Below are positions 12,250 to 22,868 of a stretch of 64,000 nt of DNA, piece by piece (the stretch's first letter is position 1; each line of letters opens with the position of its first letter). Under the pieces are notes generated by a model. It was given only the letters and a program-made list of their open reading frames with translations, ran no database searches and was not told the origin of the DNA. Origin of the DNA: Pascua guehoae. Lineage: Eukaryota; Basidiomycota; Tremellomycetes; Trichosporonales; Trichosporonaceae. A program made the position numbers and the translations under genes. Location of the stretch: assembly GCA_001600415.1 (NCBI GenBank), contig BCJX01000017.1, forward strand, positions 220,514 to 284,513. The letters run 5' to 3'.

Positions 12250-12581
12250 ATGCGTGTTTCAATCACCCCTGGCACATGGACTGCGCATATGTTTGATTCT
12301 TCGCACCTGGGGCCTAGGCCCGATGCTGACACGGGTCCCAACGCGCTGTCCCACGGTTCTCATGCCTCGTATTGCGCGCCGGCCCAAGCCACGCCCGTCC
12401 CCCCATGACCTCGGGTCTGTGTCAACCCCTCGGTGCACGCCTGCTTGTCTCCTACTTTCAGCTTGCCCAAGTGCCCATCCCCTTACCCAGCGACAGAACC
12501 TGTGCATCATGGGTTTGGAGCACCACAGCCGCACTGCGTCGCCGGCGCGGCCACGGCCCACCGCGATTGAGCTGTAACCAA

Positions 12582-12679
12582 GGCGTTGTGGCGGAGTGGT
12601 TAACGCGGTTGACTAGAACCGAGCTCGTTCTACATATCAACTTCCTTCGGGAGCGCATGTTCGAATCATGTCAACGTCG
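12582..12679 (+). tRNA. tRNA-Ser(AGA) with intron
   Basis: Acceptor strands GGCGTTG and CAACGTC pair over seven positions with one G-U. The D-arm contains AGTGGTTAA. The anticodon stem GTTGA/TCAAC encloses CTAGAA plus an intron of about 18 nt, giving anticodon AGA (serine). A long variable arm (TTCCTTCGGGAGC) is typical of class II tRNAs such as tRNA-Ser. T-arm GCATG-TTCGAAT-CATGT follows. A TTTTT terminator is at about 12684. Exact intron ends are inferred. Confidence 0.88.
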
Positions 12680-13242
12680 AATCCTTTTTAAAGATGAACA
12701 AGTCCATGCGTGAGGTGGGGTGGGTGGGTGTTGAGGATGTTTTGGGCCTACCAGGCGTTCGACTTGGCTACTGTAAAAATGTAAAACCCCACTGAGTGGG
12801 GAACAGGATTCTGCGTCTGTGACCTGTGACAGGGGTGGATTTTGGCCAAAATCAGAGCATATTGAGCAGATTAGGATACTAATAGCGGCGCAAACAACCG
12901 GACTGGGTGTCTTGTGACACTGTGAGAGAATGGGATTTCTGCCTTGGGACGTGTGACAGCAGTCTTGTTTATGGTTGTTTTACAGTAGTGCTTCTGACGG
13001 TATGGAAAAGCTTGGAGCGGACCCCGAGAACTAAAAGCGCCCAGCGATAGTCTTGACGGCGTCCTGAACTGACACTTTGGCCAGACCGCCACCAACGTCC
13101 CGTTCCCCGTTGAATACTCATAGCCCTTAGCTATGCCAAGACCAGCCCAGACCACTAGCACTATCGGGCAGCAGACACACTCAGAGCTCGCCACTATCCT
13201 CGGCGACGACCGGTTACGCGCACCCCCTCCCCTCGTCATCAG
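12680..13242. other. Intergenic, no gene seen
   Basis: Between tRNA-Ser and the tRNA-like element I find no supported coding sequence; the minus-strand open frame at 12871-13239 has no recognisable composition or context. Confidence 0.5.
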
Positions 13243-13304
13243 ACATCGTTGGTGAAACGGTACTTTGCCATAGTGGCGGCAGGAGTTCGACGCTCCTACG
13301 ATGT
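13243..13304 (+). pseudogene. Short tRNA-like element (degenerate, Gly-like ends)
   Basis: A perfect 7-bp acceptor-like pair (ACATCGT with ACGATGT) encloses TGGTGAAACGGTA, resembling a D-arm with A box, and a clear T-arm AGGAG-TTCGACG-CTCCT. The stretch between them is too short for a normal anticodon arm and no 7-base loop with T33 can be drawn. The whole element is 62 nt. The ends resemble tRNA-Gly (CATCGTTGGTG), so a deleted tRNA-Gly relic or a tRNA-derived element is the best reading. Confidence 0.5.
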
Positions 13305-13883
13305 AGAGCGGTTGTCCTGATCTAGGGCTTTACCTTGTTTTGCATATAGTGATGGAACAGCGGCCGAGTGGGGACGCCAAGGCTTGTGGAGGCCTTCACA
13401 GAGTTACGGGTCAGGAACAACGGTGTGGGCAGAACACTAGCTGTCCTAGCCTGGACAGATTCAAGCTCTGCGGTAGGAGGCCATGGTAAGCACATAATAT
13501 TACATGCGGAGCGTTTTTGCGTGGTGCCGTGGGCCGAACAGAATGGGTACATAGGATGTGAGCCTGTGGTGTAGCGCTGGGGTATTGCGCTACTGCGTGA
13601 TGGGCGTCATTGTGCGGTGGGGCGTTGTCACTGGGGTCGGGGGAAAGGGTGGGTATCGCTGGTGGTATCGCTGTTCGATATCTGGAAACAAGGTGGTCGG
13701 GGGCGACGGAGACGCGTGAGGAGGTGCGTGGATTTTCAGAGTTGGACATGCCTTGTGGGTGTTAAAACATTTGGCTTCGAATACATGTTCGAGGACGTTG
13801 AGAATGACTTGAAGGAGCGACCAGGGAGCGTCATGAACGCGTCACCTCGCGGGACGCCAGAGCAAGGCCCCACCTGTGCGACT
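13305..13883. other. Intergenic, no gene seen
   Basis: 3' flank of the following minus-strand gene. Small open frames here overlap one another on both strands and show no protein-like composition. Confidence 0.45.
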
Positions 13884-15470
13884 TCACGTTTGCGTCTCGG
13901 GGGACAGATGCCGTCTCCAGTTCTCAACCTTGCACTCCAAATCTGAGCGCGACCGAGACGACGCAGCTCCCAACCTCTCCCGAGACGGTTGTCCAAGCTC
14001 AGAGACACCAGTAGCCACAGTGTTTGTGGCGGCTTCATTGTCCTTGGTCGTCTGCTGCTGGGTTCCGTCAGCCAAGCGCGATCGCTTGTGAGGTGGTGGG
14101 CCGTCCGAGTCGCCACTATTCGAGGCGTGCGACGAGCCGAAAGAAGAATGCCGACGTAGCGGTCCTTCAGCGGGAGGGGGCGGGTTCAGCGCACGCCGCT
14201 GGCGCTCAGCAACGAGGAGCCGGTGAAGAAGGTGGCCGACGTACGCGGCGCGCTCTTGGCCCGTAGAGATGATTGTCCTGAAGAGGGATAAGAATTCCTG
14301 CATGCCTCGAGGGCGTTGGACATTGATGTGGTCGATTGGCACGACAACCTGCAACGTCAGTGCCACATGTATCACCCCTCGGTCGACTGGGGGGCACTCA
14401 CATGTCCCGTGGGTCCCATCCACATGCAAAACACCGACCACGTCTCTGCAACGGTCGTGATACCGTACACGTACTTGAGGCCTTCGGGAATGGGCTGGCA
14501 CGTCGGGTCCATCGAGGCTGCCGTATCGTAGAGATTCTCGAATTGGGCGCACATCACGCGCATCGCCGTGTAGAGCTGCAAGCGTGCTTTGGCGACCGAG
14601 CCGTTGCCTCCCTCGGCCTCGACTGCAATGTAATGGTACATCCCGACTGTGACCACTGGTGGCGGAAAAGGAATGTAGAGGCCTTTGGGTCAGCAGAGGC
14701 GCACAACGGCTCAGTTCTTACCCGTCAGAGTTGGGATCACTATCTCAAGTAGGAAGCGTACAGCTGCCGCAGCAGTAGTGAGGGATCCAACGCCCGCAGG
14801 ACCATCGGGAATGAAAATCTCATTGGAGTCGAGGCCGACTACGAAATCGGACTCAACGGCCCAGATTCCACTACTGCTCGTGTCGAACCCCAGGCGGGCG
14901 AGGACGTCTGGACTGATGCGAAACATGCCTCTGAATGTTAGAGCTATCATGTAGTGGCGCGTTCGGAAAGTCGTGAGACTGCCACAGTGGGGCGCCAGAG
15001 CGTAGCAGTCTCATGACTTTCCGGGCATACCTGTAGCTTGCGACTTACTCGACAACCGAGTGCGAATCGCAGTGAGTCTCAAATAGAGCCCGGAAGAGAC
15101 TGCAAGAGGCCTTCTCCACTGAGAAGACTGCGTCCTGCGCATTGACAAACGTGTACGCATCCCGAATCGCGGCCGCCCGGCGTCGAGTCACGAAAGTGCC
15201 ATCTCGATCTCGTGCAGATATTGACAATTCGTCGTTCTGAGCGCTGGCCTGGCTGGATTCGAGCAGTCGCTCGACATGCGCCTTCAGAGGCTCGTACTCG
15301 GGTCTCGTCTGCAAGCCCTCATAGTAGCCGATCACGGTGTTGGTTTGGGTTTCAAGGTAGATGAGGTACTTTTGTTGTTGAATGGTGAGGTTCGCGTTCG
15401 TCCTCGACGACCATCGACCCCAGGACGAGCATTCAGAGGTGTCGCTTGCGGGCCACTCTGGAACCGCCAT
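13884..15470 (-). CDS. Unknown protein, weak PD-(D/E)XK nuclease-like resemblance
   Basis: Four exons (15470-15049, 14930-14722, 14655-14402, 14348-13884) join in phase to give 449 residues starting MAVPEWPASD. The middle third alternates strands and helices: WAVESDFVVGLDSNEIF, then YHYIAVEAEGGNGSVAKARL followed by a helix QLYTAMRVMCAQFENLY and a strand VYGITTVAETWSVFCMW. This order recalls the fungal PD-(D/E)XK nuclease-like proteins, where an acidic residue precedes an E-x-K strand, but here the strand reads VEAEGG and lacks the usual lysine, so activity is doubtful. The C-terminal 130 residues are Ser/Pro/Arg-rich and disordered (PPPHKRSRL may be a nuclear localisation signal). Intron 1 contains an inverted repeat. 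No orthologue recognised; the nuclease idea is tentative. Confidence 0.65.
14964..15023. repeat. Inverted repeat, 19-nt arms, inside intron 1
   Basis: Arm CGGAAAGTCGTGAGACTGC (14964-14982) and arm GCAGTCTCATGACTTTCCG (15005-15023) are reverse complements at 18 of 19 positions, separated by 22 nt. The unit sits within the 118-nt first intron of the gene at 13884-15470 and could form a strong hairpin in the pre-mRNA. Confidence 0.85.
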
Positions 15471-15807
15471 GGGTGGCAATGGCTCAATGGTGTCAACGAT
15501 AACAGAGTGGATGGATGAAAGACAAACAGCTGACGTGTGGAATCGGGCGATATAGCAACGCCATTGTTGCCATTGTACAGCCGACGGCGATAACGAAAAC
15601 CCAGCTAAACCCTCCACTCGCACTAGGCATCAATCACGATGCTAGGACAAAAGCCAGAACCCAAGAATGCAGACACACGCAAACAAGGAGGCAAGCACGC
15701 ACGCAAGCAAGCAAGTTCTATACATGTCTGAAAATCTAGCAACGAACGACCGAGCAGCACATTAATATCTCCCACGCACTAGACACCCCCGCACAAACAG
15801 CCCCGTT
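15471..15807. other. Intergenic, no gene seen
   Basis: Promoter side of the 449-residue unknown gene and 3' flank of the permease gene. Around 15655-15715 there is a CAAGC/CACGCA-rich imperfect repeat. No coding sequence recognised. Confidence 0.5.
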
Positions 15808-18053
15808 CTACAAGACATAGCGGAACGCATGGTGGTGGTCGCCCGTGACGCCCTCGTCGTCCATGAGCTGCTTTTCGGCCGGGGTCATGTTGTCGCGGCG
15901 CATATTGCGCCGGCGCCAGATGTACCACTCGAGCGAGGCAAAGATGAGCGCGACCGACCAGAAGCCGAGCGAGGCGGCGTGGCCTAGGCGGTAGACTGGT
16001 TTGTGGTTTGTGCGGTAGATCTGGCCCGCGATGACTGGGCGTTAGTGGGTGTAGGGAGGTGGGGCGCTCGGACAGACAGGCTGGGGGTGGAGGTGGTGGG
16101 GTTTGCGTGTGTGGGGGGTGGGAGTGGGGGTTTGGCTGGCAGGGACTGGGGCGGGCCTCGGACTTGGGGTTCTGGCTCTGGCTCGGGCGCGGGTCTGGAC
16201 CTGGACTCGGGTTTGGACAAGGGCGATGGCTATGGCTTTACCTTTGCCTTTGCCTTTGCCTCTGCCTCCAGCTCTGCCTTGTTGTTCGACTCGGATACCC
16301 TCTCCGCCTGCCCACACCCTCGCCTCGAACTCTGGAGGCGGATTTGGGCTTGGACTCGCCCTCAGGCTGTCCTCCAACTCGGACTGGACCTAGAGTCCGA
16401 ATCAGACTCGACCACAAACCCCATCTCGTCGCCATACGCGTCACCTGCCCCCCTACTCCCACACCCAACCTCGATCTCGACTCGCACTCACCACCGCCAA
16501 TATTGCCCATCGTGAGCTGCGTGCCAATCGCAAAGCTCCGCTTGCGGTATCCAGCAATATTCTGCCCGAGCCACGTGACGTGGAGGCCGACGCAGATGTA
16601 GATGCCCATGCCGGCGAGGAAGCAGGCAAAGAGGCGCGCGCCGAGGTTTGCAGGGTAGGCGACGAGGATGGCGTAGCCGACAATCGTGACGAGGCCGAGG
16701 GGGAGGATAATCTTGAAGCGGACAGAGTAGCGGTCCGAGACGAGGGCGCCGGCGAGGTAGACGATGGCGGCCCAGGCGTAGACGGGCGCAGAGAGGGCTT
16801 GGGAGACGACGGGGGTGTAGCCGAAGCCGTTGATGATGACGACGAGGAATGTGGACTGTGGTGTTAGTGGTGGCTGGGGAGCGTGGGGGGGGGGGGGGGG
16901 GTGGGGGGGGGGTTGGGAGGTATTTGGGAGAAGAGGGGAGAGAAGGGGGAGATGAGAGTGGAAGAGGGGCGTAACGGGACCGTAGGTGAGAGAGAGGGTG
17001 CACCTCGATGGACGCCAAGGCCGGGGACCACTCACAAAGCCATACATGCACGTGTCCATGCAGAGAAGGACAAAGCCCGAGAGGTAGATCATGGGGTCGC
17101 GAATGTGCTGCTTAAACTCGTGCCAGCTAAACCCTTCGTCGCGCGAGTAGGCTGCGGCCTTGGCGTGGCGGACCTTCATGATAAACTTTTGGCGTTCCGA
17201 GAGGTAGGAAGCCGTTTCGTACCGGTCGGCAATGGCAAAGATGGACGCGAGGCCAATGGCAATGGTGATTGCGCCTTCGATGATATAAAGCCAGCGCCAT
17301 CCCGAGAGGCCCCGCAGGCCGTCCATCTTGAGGAAACCTGTCGCGATGAGGCCGCCAACGACGCCCGAGATACAGCTCGCAATGAACAGGTAGCACGTGC
17401 GGAGGCCGAGCTCTTCGCGCTGGTAAAACGACGTCATGTACAGGACCAGACTGGGGAACAGCCCGGCCTCGCAGATACCCAGGAGGAGGCGGCAGGCGAC
17501 GACGGTCGCATAGTTTGTCGCAAAGCCGTTGCCGATAATGACGCCGCCCCACACAATGATACATGCCGGGATCATGCGGCTGGGACGCAGCGTGCGCAGC
17601 AGCATGGTCGCGGGCGTCTCGAACAGGACATAGGTCACGTAAAAGATGGAGGTGGCGACCGACAGGCCGTTGGCGGGGAAATTCAGCTCAGCCACCATTC
17701 CGCCCACCGCCGCATTGCCTTATCAACGTCAGCAAAGAGTGATTCAATCGATCGATCGGTCGCGTCGGTCGGTCATCATCCATCGAACGCCCATGTCACA
17801 ACTCACCGATATTGGACCGGTCCAAAAACGCAATCAGGTAGAGCACCATGCACACTGGCGCAATGTGCCAGTCGAGTCTACGCAGCAGCGCGCGCGTCTC
17901 GGCCGGGTCAATCTCGTACGCCTCGAGATCCTCGGGGTCGAGCGGCATGCGGTCCTCGCCCATAATCTTCGTCTTGTCAAGCTTTTCGTCGACGCCGCCC
18001 ATGCCGGGCGACGGCGCACGCGAGTTGTCCGTAGAGCTCGTCGCCGTCGTCAT
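15808..18053 (-). CDS. MFS permease, anion:cation symporter (Dal5/Tna1-like) family
   Basis: Four exons (18053-17807, 17718-17036, 16855-16492, 16034-15808) give 506 residues. After an acidic cytoplasmic N-terminus the protein has the family pattern: LDWHIAPVCMVLYLIAFLDRSNIGNA for TM1 (given here split by intron 1), then ATSIFYVTYVLFETPATMLL, the loop-and-helix motif ACRLLLGICEAGLFPSLVLY, and in the second half LVVIINGFGYTPVVSQALSAP and the late motif GNIGG-VIAGQIYR. About twelve hydrophobic segments are visible. The fungal members import organic anions such as nicotinate, allantoate, pantothenate or biotin precursors; the substrate cannot be read from the sequence. Intron 3 is unusually long (about 457 nt) and full of GGACTCGGGTTTGG-like repeats, and intron 2 carries a G-tract near 16886-16912. 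Confidence 0.92.
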
Positions 18054-18423
18054 CGTCGTTGTCGTACGACGCGTTTCAGCGGGGTGGTGGGATTTTTTGC
18101 AATCTCGGCAGCTGTTGGTGGCCGATCGGATGGATCCCAGGTGTGGCGTTCGACGCGATCAAAAGGTCGGATAAGGGAGTGTGTGGGGGGGTGGTAGGGA
18201 GTGTGGGCGCGCGCGGGGGGCGCAGTAAATGATAGAGCGATATGCGTACGAGAGAGATGGCGATGGAGAGGTTCGGTTTTCTTTGTCAGACGACGGGGTA
18301 TGCATGTGGGCAGGTGGCATGTGGGCGACGTTTGACTGGGTAAAAACGCGACTCGGAAAAAAAGGTTGGGGCTAAGGGGCCCCAAATCGCAAATCTCCCC
18401 ACTCTGCAACGAGGCACCATCCA
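18054..18423. other. Intergenic, no gene seen
   Basis: 5' flank of the permease gene. No coding sequence recognised. Confidence 0.5.
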
Positions 18424-18837
18424 TCAGCACCGGGCAATCACGGGAACACGCTCCGGATAACACCAGATCCAAGCTCCGAGATCATTAATTCTTGCTCGCC
18501 GCTCACTCGTCGACCGCGCAATGTCGAGCCGTGCACAGTGCTTGGACATCCTTTCCAGACTCTCGAGTGGAATCCACTTGTTAAAATACTGTCCTGCTGT
18601 TGGAGGAGAGCAAGTCGTTCGACCTCTTGAAGCTCGAGCCTGGGTCAGTGGCTCCGTGGGCATCATGATACCGTGACAGAGCTCCGTGGCTAGAGCGAGA
18701 CCGCACCGTGCGACCACGGTGTCTCTGTGCACGACCAAATGAGACGGGAATTGGATGTTGGCACGATTGCGTGCTCGAAAGGCTGCGATTGCCTCTGGGC
18801 TTGGGAATGAAAGGTGAAGGCGAGCATGGTCGCACAT
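18424..18837 (-). CDS. Small hypothetical ORF (137 aa)
   Basis: A single uninterrupted frame starting MCDHARLHLSFPSPEAIAAF and ending PERVPVIARC. Composition is more protein-like than its neighbours (mixed hydrophobic and charged residues, few repeats), and it lies 115 nt past the BRE1 stop on the same strand. No domain is recognised and there are no supporting introns. It may be a real small gene, a relic, or chance. Confidence 0.3.
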   Translation of the reverse strand: MCDHARLHLSFPSPEAIAAFRARNRANIQFPSHLVVHRDTVVARCGLALATELCHGIMMPTEPLTQARASRGRTTCSPPTAGQYFNKWIPLESLERMSKHCARLDIARSTSERRARINDLGAWIWCYPERVPVIARC

Positions 18838-18952
18838 GGCTTGTCATCGCTTCTCCTCAGCTACATGGTACTTCTCATTACGCTCCCGCCTTCCACCTCC
18901 CAACTACTGCCGGGAGCTCACGTCCACCCCACAATCTCACGCCCACTTCAGC

Positions 18953-21913
18953 TCACTGCCAGTAGAGTGTCTGACAGTCTTCTTTGGCAAACGCCAGTCC
19001 ACATGCAGGGCACTTGCGTTGCCGCGACGCGATCCGCGAGTCGAGACACCTGGAGAGTCAGTTCACCTTCTCGACCATTCATTGCCACCACACCCTACTC
19101 ACTCCTTGCAGAACGTGTGGAAGCATTTGGTGATGACCTGCGCCTTAAAGTTGAGCTCGCAGCAGGAACACCGAAGGATTTTCTGCAAGTCAGCAAATGA
19201 TGCACTTTCTTACACCACCCAACCAGGCACCCAGGTCTTCCTCATCGCCAACCAACCCCCACCTCTGTAGCACCCAAAACCAAACACCTTTCCTCTGCAG
19301 GCCAACACTCACAAGCAGCTTCTCCCGTTCCTCGCGGATATGCGTCTCAGCCGCAGACACATTGCCCGCAGCGCTCGCGGCCGTGACCGCCTCGTACTTG
19401 TCGCGCACTTTCTTGAGCGTCTTCTGCAACGCCTCACGCTCCTCCTGCGCTTTGACACGCGCCTCCTTGTCTGCCGCAGCCTCCGTAACGCGTGTGTGGG
19501 CGAGCTGCTGCGCCTCGGCAAGCGCCGCCTGGCTCTGCTGCAGCCGGAGCTCAATCTGACGCTTCTCGGCAGCAACCGTCGCCAGCTGGGTCTGGAGGTC
19601 GTGTCCCGTGTTCTTTAGCTGCGTGATACCCTTCTCCTGCTGAGCCTGTGTGGGTTAGTATTGCGACTCGTTTGTTGACCCACAATCTGAGTGGTGAGAG
19701 TCCGTTCCACCTCTTGGGCACGCTCGAGGAGCTTGAGCTGCTTGTCGACGCTGCGCTGCGCCGTCTTGCACTCGGCCTCGATTGCCTCCTTGGTGCGCAT
19801 GGCCTGGAAGTACTTGTTGTCGGCCTTGGCCTTCTCGGTGCTGAGACGCGCCATGCGCAACTCGCCGTCCTTGAGCTCAAAGACCTTGGTCTTGAGAGTA
19901 TGGTCAAGACCCTCCCAGAGTTTGGACAGACCGTCCACCTCTGCGTACAGCGCGTTGGTCGCCGATTCGGCCTCGGAGAGCTGCAGTTCGAGCTTGCCAC
20001 GCGTCTCAGTCTCCTTCTGGAGGCGTTCGGCGAGTTGCGTGACATCGCCCGCCGCGTCGGGGCTCGGGCCCAGCACGCGCTGGTATCTCTCAAGTGCGCG
20101 CTTCGCCTCGGCGAGTTCGGCCCGGATCGCGGATTCCGCCGCAGCAGACGACGAGTTGCCCGACAGAGACTCGATCTGCGACTTGAGAGCCGCAATCTCG
20201 CCTTGAGCTTTGGCCAGACGGTCCTCGAGGTCTTTGATGTAGTCGCCATCGACGCCACCATCACCCTTCAGGAACGCCAGGTAGCCCTCCGCGCCGTCCT
20301 GCGCGGCCAGCTTGCCCTTCAACCGACGAACTTCGGAAACGAGGAAAGTGATCCGCTCCTGACGGGCGTTGCACAATCCCTCAATCTCTTCCGCAAAGCG
20401 AGTCTTTTCCGCCTCGCGTTGCCGCCTTTCGAGGAGCTCAGCGTTCATCTCGTCGCGTTGACCACGCAACCGCGCAAGGTCCGTGTCCTTCTTGCCCATC
20501 TGCTGTCGCAAGGTCTCAACCTCGGTACGCGCCTCGGCAAGAACAGCATCGCGGAACTCAAGGTTGCCTTCTCGCAGCTGATCGAGCTTCTGCTCGGCCA
20601 TGTCGCATCGGCCTTGCAGCGCTTCGGCCCTGGCTAGTTGCGTGGAGAGCTGGTTGAGATAGACCTGGAAGAAGGGCGATTCTCGCAGCACAGTCTCAGA
20701 GGGATGGTGCGCCTGGGGAATCAGTGATCGTTGCAACGCAGCGACGTACCAGAACCTTCAACCGGTCCACTTCCATGGTCAACCCGGTATGTTCAGCTCG
20801 CAGGGCGTCGAGCTGTTCCCTTCGAGTCTGGGCCAGCTGCTCCATGTCGGCCGCGCGCTGAGCTGCATCGGATGCCGCTGCCAGATCCACGCTGACGTCT
20901 GGTTTGATGTCGGGCTTGACATCCTCACCACCCTGTGCCTTGGCGTTGGGCGTCGAGTGCCCGGATCCATTCGCTACTGGCTTGGCCGGGGTACCAGACG
21001 GTTCGCGATGTGTTCGCCACTGTTCGCGCTCCCTGTCCCAGGCCATCCGTTGCTTGTCCAGCTTCTTCTCCGCCTTTTCCAAGTCTCTCCGGTATGTATC
21101 CCGTGACTGGCACAATTGGTCGACCTGTGCTTGGAGTTGAGAAGAGTTTGCGCGAAGTGTTGATGCCTGGTGTGTGAGACCTTTGCTCATGGCCGGCGTC
21201 CTCGTATGTGGCTTACCTCAGTTTGTAAGCGGGAAAGCTGCTGGTTCAGGTCACCGCCGAGGTTTGCACTTTGCCTGCCGGCGGCGGCTTCTGCAAAGAC
21301 AGAAACGAGACGGAGCGTTGCTGACAAACGATTCTGGAGTGCACTGTCTATTTCGTCCTGTGGTTGCGAGGGGTCGATGGTAGCTGGAAGGGTGTCAGAC
21401 GACCTCTCCTTTCTCGTTCCTTGCCTCGCACACGACAACGCACGATCCAATGTTCCAGGTTCGGGAAGGCCGTCTATCCGCCCCGCTCTATCTCGAACAG
21501 AAGTGACAAGCTGCAAGTGTGTCAGATGACGATGGTTGGGCCTCTGTTTTGGACGCAGAAGGACGGTAGCTTACCTGAGCCCAGCACGCTTCGACACCAC
21601 GTAGACTCTGTTCAAGTTGTCGTCTTTGACGCTCGAGTGCATTGGCACGCGATTGTTCACGTTGGTATGAGCGGCGGTAGTCGAGCATCTGGCGGTAGAT
21701 GGCCTCCTTGCGCTTGGTTTCGACGACGCGCATCCAGTCTTCGATGCCATCGTCGTCTTGGTCGCTTGGGCCACTTGCGCTCCCGCTGGCATCATTGTTA
21801 CCATGCGCGGCAGAGGAAGGTGAGGATGCACCACTGGCGAGTGCGCGTCGCTTGGACGACGAGGGTCCGGTGTCTAGCGAGTTCTCGCGCACCCGCTTAA
21901 GGTCGGCGTTCAT
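18953..21913 (-). CDS. BRE1: BRE1-type E3 ubiquitin ligase for histone H2B
   Basis: Bre1 with Rad6 monoubiquitinates histone H2B in the nucleus, promoting H3K4/K79 methylation and transcription elongation. Eight exons (21913-21575, 21510-21444, 21383-21217, 21166-20750, 20712-19684, 19645-19313, 19182-19103, 19049-18953) give 842 residues, close to fungal family size. The start is MNADLKRVRENS, followed by an NLS-like SSSKRRAL. Residues about 60-750 are mostly heptad-type coiled coil. The C-terminus is a C3HC4 RING: LRCSCCELNFKAQVITKCFHTFCK, then split by an intron, ECLDSRIASRQRKCPACGLAF, ending CQTLYWQ. The 60-nt intron between 21443 and 21384 is a multiple of three and open, so its retention would also leave the frame intact. 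A 30-nt C-tract lies just upstream of the start codon in the mRNA sense. Confidence 0.95.
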
Positions 21914-21919
21914 TAGAGG

Positions 21920-21951
<32 letters not shown>

Positions 21952-22868
21952 GGGGATGAGAATGGATGAAAGTGGGGGGGACAAGTGGAATGGAGGGAGG
22001 GAGGGAGGGAGGGAGGGAGGGAGGGAGGGAGGGAGGGAGGAAGGATGAGTTGGACGAGCAAGGCGCGCGGTGGCTCACTCGCTCACTCGCTCGCTGCCTG
22101 CTGCCTGCTGCCTGGCTTGTCGGCTGTTGGGCGTGTTGGCCGTAGGTAGAGGGTGCGTTTGTGGTTGCCTGTGTTTTGCCTCCGTCTTTTGCTATGCTTT
22201 CCTTGCTTTCAACCTTGTCCAACCTGGGGTCGAATTCACGCCCTTGTCCTCCGCCTTCCTTCCTTTCCTTTGCTTTGCTTGCAGGCAGGCGAGTTTTGTA
22301 TTCACAGAGTCGACTGTGACCGCGAGGGAAGGCAAAGGGACGCCGTGATTAATTCTCCGCGGCGTTTCAATTCTGTGGCGTCCAAAGGCAGGTTGGGGTT
22401 TTTGCCACCCAGTTGTGCCATCCATCCATCTCCCCCCACCACCGCGCCACGCTGCAGGCAGGGGTGCAGGGGTGGGGGTGCATGAGTCGCTTGGGTGGCA
22501 TGGCATGACAGGCACGGTTACCCCGACGTGTCTCAAACCGACGTGTCTCAAACGCCTGGCTCTCGCAACAGGACACACACACGCGCCAGGACGGCCTACA
22601 GCCATGCATGGCAGCCTGGATGGCCTGATGGGATTGTTGACAGCACACTCACTCACTCACTCACCCCCATACCAACCACATCCACACCCACGCCCAACAC
22701 CTCGGCTCTCGCATTCCCTCGCTCTCGCCGTCCATCCCTTTACCTTCTCGCTCACCCACCACTTGACATCACACCACCATTGCATACAAACTTTACAACC
22801 AAAGCCGGCTCTTCACCCCAACCCTCTGTCGTCTCACGCCTCGCCCCCGTGAGGGCTCCGTACCCACC
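21914..22868. promoter_or_regulatory. Divergent promoter region, BRE1 / NudE
   Basis: The two start codons (21913 minus, 22869 plus) face away from each other across 955 nt, which contains no supported coding sequence. It must contain both promoters. The right half is rich in CTCAC repeats near 22640-22670. Confidence 0.6.
21921..22040. repeat. G30 homopolymer followed by (GGGA)n next to BRE1 start
   Basis: Thirty consecutive G at 21921-21950, then mixed sequence, then about twelve GGGA units at 21993-22040. In the BRE1 sense strand these are C30, seven bases before the ATG, and a TCCC repeat. They probably lie in the 5' leader or core promoter. Confidence 0.9.

Noticed and set aside
12871..13239. 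122-codon minus-strand frame between tRNA genes
   Set aside because: No domain, no splice context and no protein-like pattern.
19650..20637. 329-codon plus-strand frame
   Set aside because: Antisense shadow of the long BRE1 coiled-coil exon.
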